A DNA stretch of 64,000 bases from Methylobacterium nonmethylotrophicum (GTDB taxonomy: Bacteria > Pseudomonadota > Alphaproteobacteria > Rhizobiales > Beijerinckiaceae): positions 62,001 through 126,000 of the forward strand of contig NZ_SRLB01000014.1 of the NCBI RefSeq assembly GCF_004745635.1, written 5' to 3'. The notes under the pieces were generated by a model. It saw nothing but the letters and a program-made list of their open reading frames with translations, did not search any database and had not been told where the DNA came from. Of this stretch, positions 17,208 through 25,531 are shown in pieces. The stretch's first letter is position 1; each line of letters begins with the position of its first letter. A program made the translations under genes and the position numbers.

Positions 17208-19103
17208 ATGTCCGACATCACCCTCTCGGCTGCCACCCGGCAGAACCTCCTGTCGCTCCAGGACACGGCCGCGCTGCTCTCCACCACGCAGACGCGCCTC
17301 TCGAGCGGCAAGCGGGTCAACAGCGCCCTCGACGGCCCGGTGAACTACTTCACCGCCCAGAACCTGAATTCGCGGTCGTCGTCCCTGACGTATCTGCTCG
17401 ACGGCGTGTCGAACGGCATCCAGACGATCCAGGCCGCCAATACCGGCATCACAAAGTTGAAGGGCCTGACCGACCAGCTCAAGTCCGTCGCCCAGCAGGC
17501 GCTGTCGGCCTCCAATGCCTTCACCGCCAAGGCCAGCATCGCCTCCACCGCCCTCTCCGGCGCCACCGCTAACAACCTCCTCTCCGTTGGCGCCACCACT
17601 GCCGTCGCCGAGAACCAGGTCGGCACGGCTGGCCCTGCCGTCGCCCGGGTCCTCACCACCACCGTCGACGTCAGCTCCCAGGCCAACATCCAGAACAACT
17701 TCTTCACCGCGGCGTCGTCGAGCAAGACGGTCACGATCGACGGCGTCGCCGTCACCCTGACCAAGGGTATCGACGACACCACGCAGGCGGCCTTCGTCAA
17801 CGCGATCAACACCCAGCTCAAGGCCGCCGGTTCCTCGGTCACCGCAGCCGTGAGCGGCAACTTCATCGCCTTCACCGGCACCACCGACGGCGGCACCTTC
17901 TCGCTCGGCACCGACGCGCAGTCGACCTCACTGTTCGGCGCCACGCCCACCGTCACCACCGCCGGCACGTTCCTGCCGACCGCGACCTCGCTCGCCACCG
18001 GCGCCGGCTTCAACGTCGGCGACAACTTCACCGTCAACGGCCAGATCGTCACGGTGGCCCGCTCCGACACCCTGGCGTCGCTCGCCCAGAAGGTGAGCAC
18101 GGCGACGAACGGTACGGTGAGTGCCACTTACGACGCCGCCGCCCGCAAGTTCAGCTTCACGGCGGCGGACTCGGCGACCGGCATCGTGCTGGGCGACGGC
18201 AGCACCTCCACCGCCAAGGTGTCGAACCTCGGCTTCTCGCTCCTCAAGAGCTACGGCGCCGGGCAGGGCTCCACGGTCGCGACGGCCGGCACCCCCCCGA
18301 CGCAGACCTTCACCAAGAGCGCGCTCGACAGCAAGTCGATCTCCGTCAAGGTGGCGAGCGGCAACTCGGTGACCCTGAGCTTCGGCACGGCGGCGGGCCA
18401 GATCTCGACGCTCAACCAGCTCAACGCGGCCCTGGCCCCGGCCAACGCGATGGCGAGCATCGACAGCACCACCGGCGCGATCAAGATCAGCACCACCAAC
18501 GAGTCGGGCGCCGACAATCTGACCGTGCTGGCGAGCGGCACCGGCAACCCGTTCAGCACGAGCACATCGAGCGCGATCATCAGCGGCGACGGCGCGAACA
18601 CCCGCAACGGCCTGGTGAACACCTACAATGGCCTGTTGATCCAGATCGACCAGATGGCGGCGGATTCGGGCTTCAACGGCACGAACCTGCTGGCCGGCGA
18701 CACGGTCAACGTCAGCTTCAACGAGCGGGGCACGTCCTCGCTGAAGATCGCCGGCACGGCCGTGACGGCATCGGGTCTCAACCTGGTAGCGGTCGGCCAG
18801 ACCGACTTCCAGGACAGCAACTCCATCAATGCCGTGATCGCCACGATCAACAGCGCCAACGCCGCGCTCCAGAGCCAGGCCTCGACGCTGGGTGCGAACC
18901 TGGCGGTAGTGCAGAACCGGCAGGACTTCACCAAGCAGATGATCAACGTGCTCGATACGGGCGCGGCGAACCTGACGAATGCGGACCTGAACGAGGAGGC
19001 GGCGAACTCGCAGGCCCTTTCGACACGCAACTCGCTCGGCATCTCGGCCCTGTCGCTCGCCAACCAGGCCCAGCAGGGCATCCTCCAGCTCCTTCGCGGC
19101 TGA
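17208..19103 (+). CDS. fliC: Flagellin (copy 1)
   Basis: A 631-residue flagellin, longer than the 270-400 residues usual in alphaproteobacteria because of a big central insert. The N-terminal D0/D1 part (residues 1-110) has TQTRLSSGKRVNSALD and DGVSNGIQTIQAANTGITKLK; the C-terminal D1/D0 part has NADLNEEAANSQALSTRNSLGISALSLANQ. The middle (about 120-500) is Thr/Ser/Gly-rich and beta-rich, the surface-exposed domain. There is no signal peptide, as expected for type III export. It is paralogous to the gene at 20257; central blocks are identical while the N termini differ. A terminator follows. Confidence 0.95.
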   Translation: MSDITLSAATRQNLLSLQDTAALLSTTQTRLSSGKRVNSALDGPVNYFTAQNLNSRSSSLTYLLDGVSNGIQTIQAANTGITKLKGLTDQLKSVAQQALSASNAFTAKASIASTALSGATANNLLSVGATTAVAENQVGTAGPAVARVLTTTVDVSSQANIQNNFFTAASSSKTVTIDGVAVTLTKGIDDTTQAAFVNAINTQLKAAGSSVTAAVSGNFIAFTGTTDGGTFSLGTDAQSTSLFGATPTVTTAGTFLPTATSLATGAGFNVGDNFTVNGQIVTVARSDTLASLAQKVSTATNGTVSATYDAAARKFSFTAADSATGIVLGDGSTSTAKVSNLGFSLLKSYGAGQGSTVATAGTPPTQTFTKSALDSKSISVKVASGNSVTLSFGTAAGQISTLNQLNAALAPANAMASIDSTTGAIKISTTNESGADNLTVLASGTGNPFSTSTSSAIISGDGANTRNGLVNTYNGLLIQIDQMAADSGFNGTNLLAGDTVNVSFNERGTSSLKIAGTAVTASGLNLVAVGQTDFQDSNSINAVIATINSANAALQSQASTLGANLAVVQNRQDFTKQMINVLDTGAANLTNADLNEEAANSQALSTRNSLGISALSLANQAQQGILQLLRG

Positions 19104-19122
19104 TCGCACAGGCGGAACAGGC

Positions 19123-19168
19123 GCAGGCTCCCCGCCTCTCGTCTGAGAGACGGGAGTCTGCACCTTTT
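19123..19168 (+). terminator. Terminator after flagellin 1
   Basis: An imperfect long stem: GCAGGCTCCCCGCCTCTC (from 19123) against GAGAGACGGGAGTCTGC (to 19161) with loop GTCT, followed by ACCTTTTAT. It starts 20 bases after the stop codon. Confidence 0.7.
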
Positions 19169-19310
19169 ATGCTGCCGAACGGCCCCGCTACGACGGGCAG
19201 CATGACACGCTGCTCGTTGCTTCAGCCAGCACTACGCCGATATCGAAGGCAAAATCCTCCGGTACACGACAGGACGGTCTCGTGGTGGCGGTATTCCTTC
19301 CTTCTCGCGG

Positions 19311-19423
19311 CCTCATCCTGAGGTGCCCACGTCAGTGGGCCTCGGAGGAGGTCTCCAGGGATGGCGGCGGCTTCTGGAGCCCTCCTTCGAGGCTGCCGCA
19401 AGCGGCAGCACCTCAGGATGAGG
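19311..19423. repeat. Dispersed repeat element, family A (copy A1)
   Basis: About 113 bp bounded by inverted ends CCTCATCCTGAGGTG and CACCTCAGGATGAGG. The core contains CTCCAGGGAT and TCTGGAGCCCTCCTTCGAGG, which form further complementary arms. Copies with the same ends and core are at 30596, 31784 and 44681. Confidence 0.85.
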
Positions 19424-19477
19424 TTTGCGGGTAGGAGGGGGCTGATACTGCTACCAATCCGCATTGTTTTGTACTGT

Positions 19478-19528
19478 GGCAAAATCCCAAGCAGTAGCGT
19501 GTCATGCGCTAATGCTTGGGATTTTGCC
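19478..19528. repeat. Long near-perfect hairpin
   Basis: GGCAAAATCCCAAGCA (19478-19493) is a perfect 16-base inverted repeat of 19513-19528; after one mismatch the pairing continues with TAGCG/CGCTA, leaving a 7-base loop TGTCATG. TTTTA follows, so it may terminate transcription, but the stem is longer and less GC-rich than the local terminators. Confidence 0.75.
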
Positions 19529-19581
19529 TTTTATCGTGCCAGAGCCTGCTCGACTAAGAAGACCGAACTGAGATCCTCCTT

Positions 19582-19723
19582 CGTCATCCCGAGGCCGCGC
19601 AGGGGAGCCCGGGATCCATAACCGCTCGCCCATCAGGATGAAGCGGAAAGCGGTTCGCAGTGCTCTTCGCCGTCAGCGGTAATGGATCCTGGGTTCTCGC
19701 TTTCGGCGAGCCCCGGGATGACG
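19582..19723. repeat. Dispersed repeat element, family B (copy B1)
   Basis: About 142 bp with inverted ends CGTCATCCCGAGG and CCCCGGGATGACG and inner arms AGCCCGGGATCCATAA and ATGGATCCTGGGTTCTCGC. Another copy is at about 35090, and separated halves are at about 44566 and 44889. Confidence 0.8.
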
Positions 19724-20067
19724 TTGAGAGGTTTCAATGTTAGCGCCAGATCGCCGAAGCAGCCAAACAAAGAGGCCCTCGGTGGGTGCTAATACTGTCG
19801 AGACAGGCACGAGACCCTGAAAAATCGCCGGGCATGCATCCGCCGGCGACCGTGGGTCGGCGGGTTGTGATGGATGTCGCCGAGCCTGCTGCTGACGGAC
19901 TGACGGTTGGATCGCCCGGCAGCGGGGCCGCTACATTTGCTGCGGATATCACAGTAGCATCCTTCCGGTAGCCGTTGGTGCCTGACGGATCCGCGCGCCG
20001 CGCAACCCATTGCCATTTCGCAATCAACTGCCTCGACGATCTGCTCTCAGCCGTGGACGAATTATGG

Positions 20068-20095
20068 TAACCTCAGCATTAAGGTAAACCGATAA
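20068..20095 (+). promoter_or_regulatory. Sigma-28-like promoter candidate for flagellin 2
   Basis: TAAC (20068-20071), 16 bases, then ACCGATAA (20088-20095), close to the FliA consensus TAAA-N15-GCCGATAA. It would give a leader of about 155 bases before ATG 20257. Confidence 0.5.
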
Positions 20096-20215
20096 GTCGT
20101 GGGAGGCGATCTCATTAATATTTTGAAAGTCATGGCGCTCGGAACCAGGGGAACGGAAGCCTTTTCAGCTTTGCGGTAAGGAGCGGGCAAGGGCGCGGAG
20201 CCGAAGGTGAACTCG

Positions 20216-20232
20216 CCTTCAAAACACGAAGG
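20216..20232 (+). promoter_or_regulatory. Hairpin in the flagellin 2 leader
   Basis: CCTTC (20216-20220) pairs with GAAGG (20228-20232) around the A-rich loop AAAACAC, ending 24 bases before the ATG. It has the same size and placement as the hairpin before flagellin 1, but the stem sequence differs. Confidence 0.35.
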
Positions 20233-20256
20233 TCTACCGATCAATAGGATCGCCCC

Positions 20257-22152
20257 ATGTCTTCCGGCATCACCCTCTCGGCCGCCACCCGTCAGAACCT
20301 CCTGTCGCTCCAGGGCACGGCCGACCTGCTCTCCACCACGCAGACCCGCCTCGCAACCGGCAAGAAGGTCAACAGCGCCCTCGACAGCCCGAGCAACTAC
20401 TTCACGGCTCAGGGCCTGTCCTCGCGCTCGTCTGCTCTCAGCAACCTCCTCGACGGTGTGTCGAACGGCATCCAGACGATCCAGGCCGCCAATACCGGCC
20501 TCACCAAGCTGCAAGGCCTGACCGACCAGCTCAAGTCCGTCGCCCAGCAGGCGCTGTCGGCCTCCAACGCTTTCAGCGCCAAGGCCAGCATCGCCTCGAC
20601 TGCCCTCTCCGGCGCCACCGCCAACAACCTTCTCTCCGTTGGCGCCACCACTGCCGTCGCCGAGAACCAGGTCGGCACCGCCGGCCCCGCTGTCGCCCGG
20701 GTCCTCACCACCACCGTCGACGTCAGCTCCCAGGCCAACATCCAGACCAACTTCTTCGGCGCCTCGGCCTCGAGCAAGACGGTCACGATCGACGGCGTCG
20801 GCGTCACCCTGACCAAGGGTATCGACGACACGACGCAGGCGAACTTCGTCGCCGCGATCAACACCCAGCTCAAGGCCGCCGGCTCGTCGGTCATCGCAGC
20901 CGTCAGCGGCAACAACATCTCCTTCACCGGCACCACCGACGGCGGCACCTTCTCGCTCGGCACCGACGCGCAGTCGACCTCACTGTTCGGCGCCACGCCC
21001 ACCGTCACCACCGCCGGCACGTTCCTGCCGACCGCGACCTCGCTCGCCACCGGCGCCGGCTTCAACGTCGGCGACACGTTCACCGTGAACGGTCAGGCCG
21101 TGACAGTGGGACGTTCCGACACACTGAGCTCTCTCGCCCAGAAGGTGAGCACGGCGACGAACGGCACGGTCAGCGCCACCTACGACGCCACCGCCCGCAA
21201 GTTCAGCTTCACGGCGGCGGACTCGGCGACCGGCATCGTGCTGGGCGACGGCAGCACCTCGACCGCCAAAATCTCGAACCTCGGCTTCTCGCTCCTCAAG
21301 AGCTACGGCGCCGGGCAGGGCTCCACGGTCGCGACGGCCGGCACCCCCCCGACCCAGACCTTCACCAAGAGCGCGCTCGACAGCAAGTCGATCACTGTGA
21401 AGGTGCAGGGCGGCACGTCCGTCAGCCTGAGCTTCGGCACGGCGGCGGGCCAGATCTCGACGCTCAACCAGCTCAACGCGGCCCTGGCGCCGGCCAACGC
21501 GATGGCGAGCATCGACAGCACCACCGGCGCGATCAAGATCACCACCACCAACGAGTCGGGCGCCGACAACCTGACCGTGTCGGCGAGCGGCGCCGGCAAC
21601 CCGTTCAGCACGAGCACGTCGAGCGCGATCATCAGCGGCGACGGCGCGAACACCCGCAACAACCTGGTGAGCACCTACAACAACCTGCTGTCCCAGATCG
21701 ACCAGATGGCGGCGGATTCGGGCTTCAACGGCACGAACCTGCTGGCCGGCGACACGGTCAACGTCAGCTTCAACGAGAAGGGCACCTCCTCGCTCAAGAT
21801 CTCCGGCACGCAGGTCTCGGCCTCGCTGCTCGGGATGACGGCGGTCGGCCAGACCGACTTCCAGGACAGCAACTCGATCAACAGCGTGATCTCGATGATC
21901 AACAGCGCGTCGAGCCAGCTGAAGAACCAGGCCTCGACCCTGGGCGCGAACCTGGCGGTGGTGCAGAACCGGCAGGACTTCACCAAGCAGATGATCAACG
22001 TGCTCGATGCGGGCGCGGCGAACCTGACGAACGCGGACCTGAACGAGGAGGCGGCGAACTCGCAGGCCCTTTCGACACGCAACTCGCTCGGCATCTCGGC
22101 CTTGTCGCTCGCCAACCAGTCGCAGCAGGGCATCCTGCAGCTCCTGCGCTGA
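20257..22152 (+). CDS. fliC: Flagellin (copy 2)
   Basis: A 631-residue flagellin, paralogue of the gene at 17208, with the same architecture: TQTRLATGKKVNSALDSPSN and DGVSNGIQTIQAANTGLTKLQ at the N terminus and NEEAANSQALSTRNSLGISA at the C terminus. Differences from copy 1 are concentrated in residues 3-65 and 530-575, while long central tracts are identical; about 155 bp from 20923 match copy 1 from 17871 without a change. AGGA lies 7 bases before the ATG. A terminator follows directly. Confidence 0.95.
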   Translation: MSSGITLSAATRQNLLSLQGTADLLSTTQTRLATGKKVNSALDSPSNYFTAQGLSSRSSALSNLLDGVSNGIQTIQAANTGLTKLQGLTDQLKSVAQQALSASNAFSAKASIASTALSGATANNLLSVGATTAVAENQVGTAGPAVARVLTTTVDVSSQANIQTNFFGASASSKTVTIDGVGVTLTKGIDDTTQANFVAAINTQLKAAGSSVIAAVSGNNISFTGTTDGGTFSLGTDAQSTSLFGATPTVTTAGTFLPTATSLATGAGFNVGDTFTVNGQAVTVGRSDTLSSLAQKVSTATNGTVSATYDATARKFSFTAADSATGIVLGDGSTSTAKISNLGFSLLKSYGAGQGSTVATAGTPPTQTFTKSALDSKSITVKVQGGTSVSLSFGTAAGQISTLNQLNAALAPANAMASIDSTTGAIKITTTNESGADNLTVSASGAGNPFSTSTSSAIISGDGANTRNNLVSTYNNLLSQIDQMAADSGFNGTNLLAGDTVNVSFNEKGTSSLKISGTQVSASLLGMTAVGQTDFQDSNSINSVISMINSASSQLKNQASTLGANLAVVQNRQDFTKQMINVLDAGAANLTNADLNEEAANSQALSTRNSLGISALSLANQSQQGILQLLR

Positions 22153-22178
22153 GCGGCGTCAAGGCACCCCAACGACGA

Positions 22179-22213
22179 AGCGGCCGGGGCTCACGCCCCG
22201 GCCGCTCCCGTTT
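22179..22213 (+). terminator. Terminator after flagellin 2
   Basis: A perfect 12-bp stem (22179-22190 with 22195-22206, loop TCAC) followed by CCCGTTTG. It lies between the convergent flagellin 2 and cupin genes and could serve both. Confidence 0.8.
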
Positions 22214-22228
22214 GGGGAGGCGCGCCGC

Positions 22229-22549
22229 TCAGGCGAGCGCCGCCAGCGCCTCCGGCCGCTTCACCTCGATCTCCACGAAGGCGATCGGGTGGTCGGAGCC
22301 GTTCTGGACGTCGTGGCGGATGCCGGCCGGGCGGCGGTAGGACTGGCCGTGGGCGAGCGGCACCTCGGTGACGGTCGTCCCGTCGTGGACCCGCAGGGTG
22401 CCGGGGGTGATCATCACCACGAAGTACGGCCAGCCGTGCTCGTGCCAGCCGGTCACGGCGCCGGGGGAGAAATCCCAGCGGGTGATGCGGACCGCGTCGT
22501 CGTCGTGCTGGACGGTCGGGACCGCGGGAATCGTGCAGGCGAAGGCCAT
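22229..22549 (-). CDS. Cupin-domain protein
   Basis: A 106-residue single-domain cupin. Motif 1 is GWHEHGWPYFVVMITPGTLRV (metal ligands H and E in HEHGWPYF) and motif 2 is YRRPAGIRHDVQNGSD. Small cupins of this kind bind a metal and a carboxylate or sugar-like ligand and act as isomerases, dioxygenases or sensors. It is the third gene of a unit with the GntR regulator and the deacetylase, 16 bases behind the latter, so a role in the same catabolic pathway is likely. No enzymatic activity can be assigned. Confidence 0.85.
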   Translation of the reverse strand: MAFACTIPAVPTVQHDDDAVRITRWDFSPGAVTGWHEHGWPYFVVMITPGTLRVHDGTTVTEVPLAHGQSYRRPAGIRHDVQNGSDHPIAFVEIEVKRPEALAALA

Positions 22550-22565
22550 CGCGAAGAGAACTCCG

Positions 22566-23594
22566 TTAGCGGGCGGATTCGAAGCCGGCGAGGACAGCCG
22601 TCAGGTTCTCGCCGAGCAGGTCCGAGAGGTAGCCGCCCTCCTGCACCAGCACCGTCGGGAGGCGCAGACGCGCCAGAGCCGCGCCGATGCGGCGGAAGCC
22701 CTCCGTGGTGATGGCAAGGCCCGCCAGCGGGTCGTGCTCCGAGGCGTCGAGGCCCAGCGCCACCACGAGCGCGGTCGGGGCGAAGGCCTGGACCGTGCGG
22801 GCGGCCGTGCCCTCCAATACGTCGAGGTATGGGTCGTCGCCGGTGCCCAGCGGCAGCGGCAGGTTGAGGTTGGCGCCGATCCCCTCCCCCTCCCCGCGCT
22901 CGTGGGCGTAGCCCCAGACGAAGGGGTAGAAGCCGCGCGGATCGGCGTGGAGCGAGACCGTGAGCACGGAGGGGTCGCGGTAGAAGATGCCCTGCGTGCC
23001 GTTGCCGTGATGCACGTCGACGTCGAGCACCGCGACCCGGGCGTGCTGGCGGCGCAGGTGGGCGGCCGCGACCGCGCTGTTGTTGAAGTAGCAATGGCCC
23101 CCGGCCCGGTCGCGATAGGCGTGGTGTCCGGGCGGGCGGCAGAGCGCGTAGGCCGCGTCCTCGCCGTCGAGCACCATCTGGGCCGCGCTCGCCGCGACGT
23201 CGGTGGCCGCACAGGCCGCCGCATAGGTGCCCGGCCCGATCGGGCAGGCGGTGTCGACGGTGTGCCAGCCGAGCCGGCCGACGATGTGGGTCGGGTAGGT
23301 CGCGGCCTCGCGCACCGGGTGGACGTTGGCGATCATCTCGGGCCCGTGGTCCGGCAGCGCCTCCCAGGCCTCCCAGGCCTCCGCCAGGAAGGCGAGGTAG
23401 TCGGGGCTGTGCACCTGCGCCCGGGCGCCCGGGCCGTGTCCTTGCGGCGCCACCACCCGGTGGCCGCCGGCCTTGAGGCCGGCAAGCAGCCGGTCGGCCC
23501 GCTCGGGCTGGTCGGCGGCGGGCTTCACCTGGCCGCGGACCAGGAAGAATTTCGGGTCGTGGCTGCGGTGGTCCTCGGAATGGACGGCCTTCAT
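22566..23594 (-). CDS. Acetylpolyamine amidohydrolase / class II HDAC-family deacetylase
   Basis: A 342-residue arginase-fold zinc amidohydrolase, the full length of bacterial acetylpolyamine deacetylases. The active site is intact: tandem histidines H157-H158 in PPGHHAYRD, zinc ligands D193 and H195 in DVDVHHGNGTQ, third ligand D283 in LGLDASEHDP, and the transition-state tyrosine Y322 in EGGYL. It would release acetate from N-acetylated polyamines or other acyl-amines. Its start overlaps the GntR stop (ATGA) and it faces a Dpp-type transporter operon, which suggests that its substrate, or a product of it, comes in through that transporter. Confidence 0.9.
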   Translation of the reverse strand: MKAVHSEDHRSHDPKFFLVRGQVKPAADQPERADRLLAGLKAGGHRVVAPQGHGPGARAQVHSPDYLAFLAEAWEAWEALPDHGPEMIANVHPVREAATYPTHIVGRLGWHTVDTACPIGPGTYAAACAATDVAASAAQMVLDGEDAAYALCRPPGHHAYRDRAGGHCYFNNSAVAAAHLRRQHARVAVLDVDVHHGNGTQGIFYRDPSVLTVSLHADPRGFYPFVWGYAHERGEGEGIGANLNLPLPLGTGDDPYLDVLEGTAARTVQAFAPTALVVALGLDASEHDPLAGLAITTEGFRRIGAALARLRLPTVLVQEGGYLSDLLGENLTAVLAGFESAR

Positions 23595-24295
23595 GGGATC
23601 TCCGGTATGGTGGGGGTGAGGCTCTGCACCAGGCGGCCGACCTCGCGGCGGGCGACGCCAATATGGTGGTCGATATGGGCGACGATCCGCTCCGGGTGGC
23701 CGGCCTCGATGGCCTCCAGCACCGGCTCGTGCGTGCGGGCGATCTCTTCAGGGTCGTCGTAGAGCCGGCCGATCAGCCCGATGACGATGCGCAATTCCGA
23801 GGCCAGCCCGTCGAACAGGCGCAGCAGGCGGGCGTTGCCGGCGGCCTCGCAGACCAGGCGGTGGAACTGGTAGTCGGCCTCCACGATGGCGACGGGGTCG
23901 TCGCGCCGGGCCAGTTCCCGCATCAGGGCGAGCTGGCGCCGCAGGGCATCGCGCAAAGACGGCGTCAGGCGGCGGGCCGCCTCGACCGCGGCGTGGCGCT
24001 CGACGCAGAGACGCAGGTCGTAGAGCTCGTCGACGTCCCGGGCCGAGAGTTCGCGCACGAAGAAGCCGCGCCGCGGCGAGGCCCTGAGCAGCCCCTGGCT
24101 CTCGAGGAGGCGCGCCGCCTCCCGCACCGGCGCCCGGCTGATGCCCAGCTCGCGGGCCACCGCCGCCTCCGCCACCTTGGCGCCGGGGGCAAGCCGCCCC
24201 TGCACGATCGCGTCGGTGAGCCGGCGCGCGACCTGGCGCACGAGATCGCTCTCGGCCAGCACCGGCAACCCGACGGGTGGGGACATCGCGCGCAT
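23591..24295 (-). CDS. GntR-family regulator, FCD (FadR) subfamily
   Basis: A 234-residue repressor. Residues about 14-80 are the winged helix-turn-helix (LVRQVARRLTDAIVQGRLAPG, ARELGISRAPVREAARLLE, PRRGFFVREL). Residues 90-225 are the all-helical FCD ligand domain with the metal-binding pattern YQFHRLVCEAAGN and HEPVLEAIEAGH...HIDHHI. GGAGG lies before ATG 24295. It is co-transcribed with the deacetylase and cupin and divergent from the aldolase/transporter operon, so it probably controls both, with a carboxylate as inducer. A TGTCGACA palindrome sits in the shared promoter region. Confidence 0.92.
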   Translation of the reverse strand: MRAMSPPVGLPVLAESDLVRQVARRLTDAIVQGRLAPGAKVAEAAVARELGISRAPVREAARLLESQGLLRASPRRGFFVRELSARDVDELYDLRLCVERHAAVEAARRLTPSLRDALRRQLALMRELARRDDPVAIVEADYQFHRLVCEAAGNARLLRLFDGLASELRIVIGLIGRLYDDPEEIARTHEPVLEAIEAGHPERIVAHIDHHIGVARREVGRLVQSLTPTIPEIP

Positions 24296-24334
24296 CGCAC
24301 CTCCGTGGCGCCACTGTGCAATGTGTAGGCGTCG

Positions 24335-24346
24335 ATTGTCGACACT
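24335..24346. promoter_or_regulatory. Candidate GntR operator in the divergent promoter
   Basis: TTGTCGACACTT contains the perfect palindrome TGTCGACA (24337-24344), of the size and symmetry expected for FCD regulators, 40 bases before the regulator's own ATG and in the gap to the aldolase. Confidence 0.4.
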
Positions 24347-24519
24347 TTTGGCTTGATCGCCGCGCGGGGCCGGGCCAGTCTAGGCTCGGGCCGGGTGATG
24401 TCGCGTTCCGTCCGGCCCAGTAAACGGCCGTCGCCGCGCGGGTCTTCGCGCCGCGTCGCCCATTCATGCGAAGTCGTCGCGGCGCGCCAGGCCGCCGAAT
24501 TGGTCCGCGAGGAGGTCCG

Positions 24520-25287
24520 ATGTCGTCATCCGCTCATCCGCACGCCGACGAGGTGCAGCGCATCCGCGTCGACCTCGCGGCGGCCTACCGGCTGATCCAC
24601 CGCCTCGGCCTCGACGACAGCATCTACACCCACATCTCGGCCCGGCTGCCGGGGCCGGAGCACCGCTTCCTGATCAACCCTTATGGCTTGCGCTTCGAGG
24701 AGGTGAAGGCCGGCAACCTCGTCACCGTCGATCTCGAGGGGCACGTCGTCGACGACCCCTGCGGCCTCGGCATCAACCCGGCGGGCTTCACCATCCACAG
24801 CGCCGTCCACGCCGCCCGCGAGGACGCGCTCTGCGTCCTCCACACCCACACGGTGGCGGGCGTCGCCGTGTCGTGCCAGGAGGAGGGGCTGCTGCCGCTC
24901 AACCAGTGGTCGATGCAGTTCCACGGCCGCCTCGCCTACCACGCCTATGAGGGCATCGCCCTCGACCTCGACGAGCGCGCGCGCCTGGTGGCCGATCTCG
25001 GCGACAAGCCGGTGATGGTTTTGCGCAACCACGGCATGCTGACCTGCGGCCGCTCGGTGGCGGAGGCGTTCAAGCTGATGCACAACCTGGAGCGCTCGTG
25101 CCGCGCCCAGCTCGCGCTGCAGGCCGCCGGCGCCCCGCTGATCCGCCCCTCGGCGGCGGTCGCGGTGAAGACCGCCGGCCAGTACGCCTCGCACTACGAC
25201 AAGATGGAGACCGGCACGCTGCCCGACACCGAGTGGGCCGCCTTCAAGCGCATGCTGGAGCGCAGCGACCCGGATTACAAGGAATAG
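24520..25287 (+). CDS. Class II aldolase/adducin-family protein
   Basis: A 255-residue cytoplasmic protein with the zinc-binding pattern of class II aldolases: HTHTVAG for the paired histidines, a later LRNHGMLTCG, and an early TYTHISARLPG-like segment (IYTHISARLPG). The acidic residue usual in sugar-phosphate aldolases is not obvious, so decarboxylase or hydroxy-acid activity is possible. ATG 24520 follows GAGGAGG; the frame is open further upstream but that is the divergent promoter. It is first in a run with the Dpp-type transporter (a 244-base gap holding a C repeat comes next) and ends in a 2-hydroxyacid dehydrogenase. Confidence 0.88.
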   Translation: MSSSAHPHADEVQRIRVDLAAAYRLIHRLGLDDSIYTHISARLPGPEHRFLINPYGLRFEEVKAGNLVTVDLEGHVVDDPCGLGINPAGFTIHSAVHAAREDALCVLHTHTVAGVAVSCQEEGLLPLNQWSMQFHGRLAYHAYEGIALDLDERARLVADLGDKPVMVLRNHGMLTCGRSVAEAFKLMHNLERSCRAQLALQAAGAPLIRPSAAVAVKTAGQYASHYDKMETGTLPDTEWAAFKRMLERSDPDYKE

Positions 25288-25370
25288 GGCGCGAGATCAT
25301 TTCGCCCGGGTAGACCACCACATCAACACATCTCGGCCCGACAAACCTCATCTGATGAAGACGAGAGCGC

Positions 25371-25483
25371 CTCCCCTCCCCCTTGTGGGGAGGGGTGAGG
25401 GGGTTGGGGGTGGTGCCGCGTAAAGCGCAACGCTCAATTCTGCGCCACCCCCACCCCTGACCCCTCCCCACAAGGGGGAGGGG
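25371..25483. repeat. Dispersed repeat element, family C (copy C1)
   Basis: About 113 bp with inverted ends CTCCCCTCCCCCTTGTGGGG and CCCCACAAGGGGGAGGGG and inner arms GGTGAGGGGGTTGGGGGTGG and CCACCCCCACCCCTGACC. It forms one long hairpin between the aldolase and the transporter genes. Confidence 0.85.
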
Positions 25484-25531
25484 AAAGTGCCTTCTTCAAT
25501 GCCGCGACAGGGACCAAGGGGAACTCGACCG

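Larger units (their letters stand above)
19104..20256. other. 1.15-kb gene-free gap between the two flagellins
   Basis: No reading frame here looks coding. The gap holds, in order, the flagellin 1 terminator, a type A repeat element, a long perfect hairpin (19478-19528), a type B repeat element, about 300 bases without recognisable features, and the AT-richer promoter and leader of flagellin 2. The number of dispersed repeats suggests it gathers repeat insertions. Confidence 0.7.

Noticed and set aside
17345..19163. Long minus-strand frames opposite both flagellins
   Set aside because: They exist because flagellin codons use G/C at third positions in a regular way; the same shadows occur opposite both copies.
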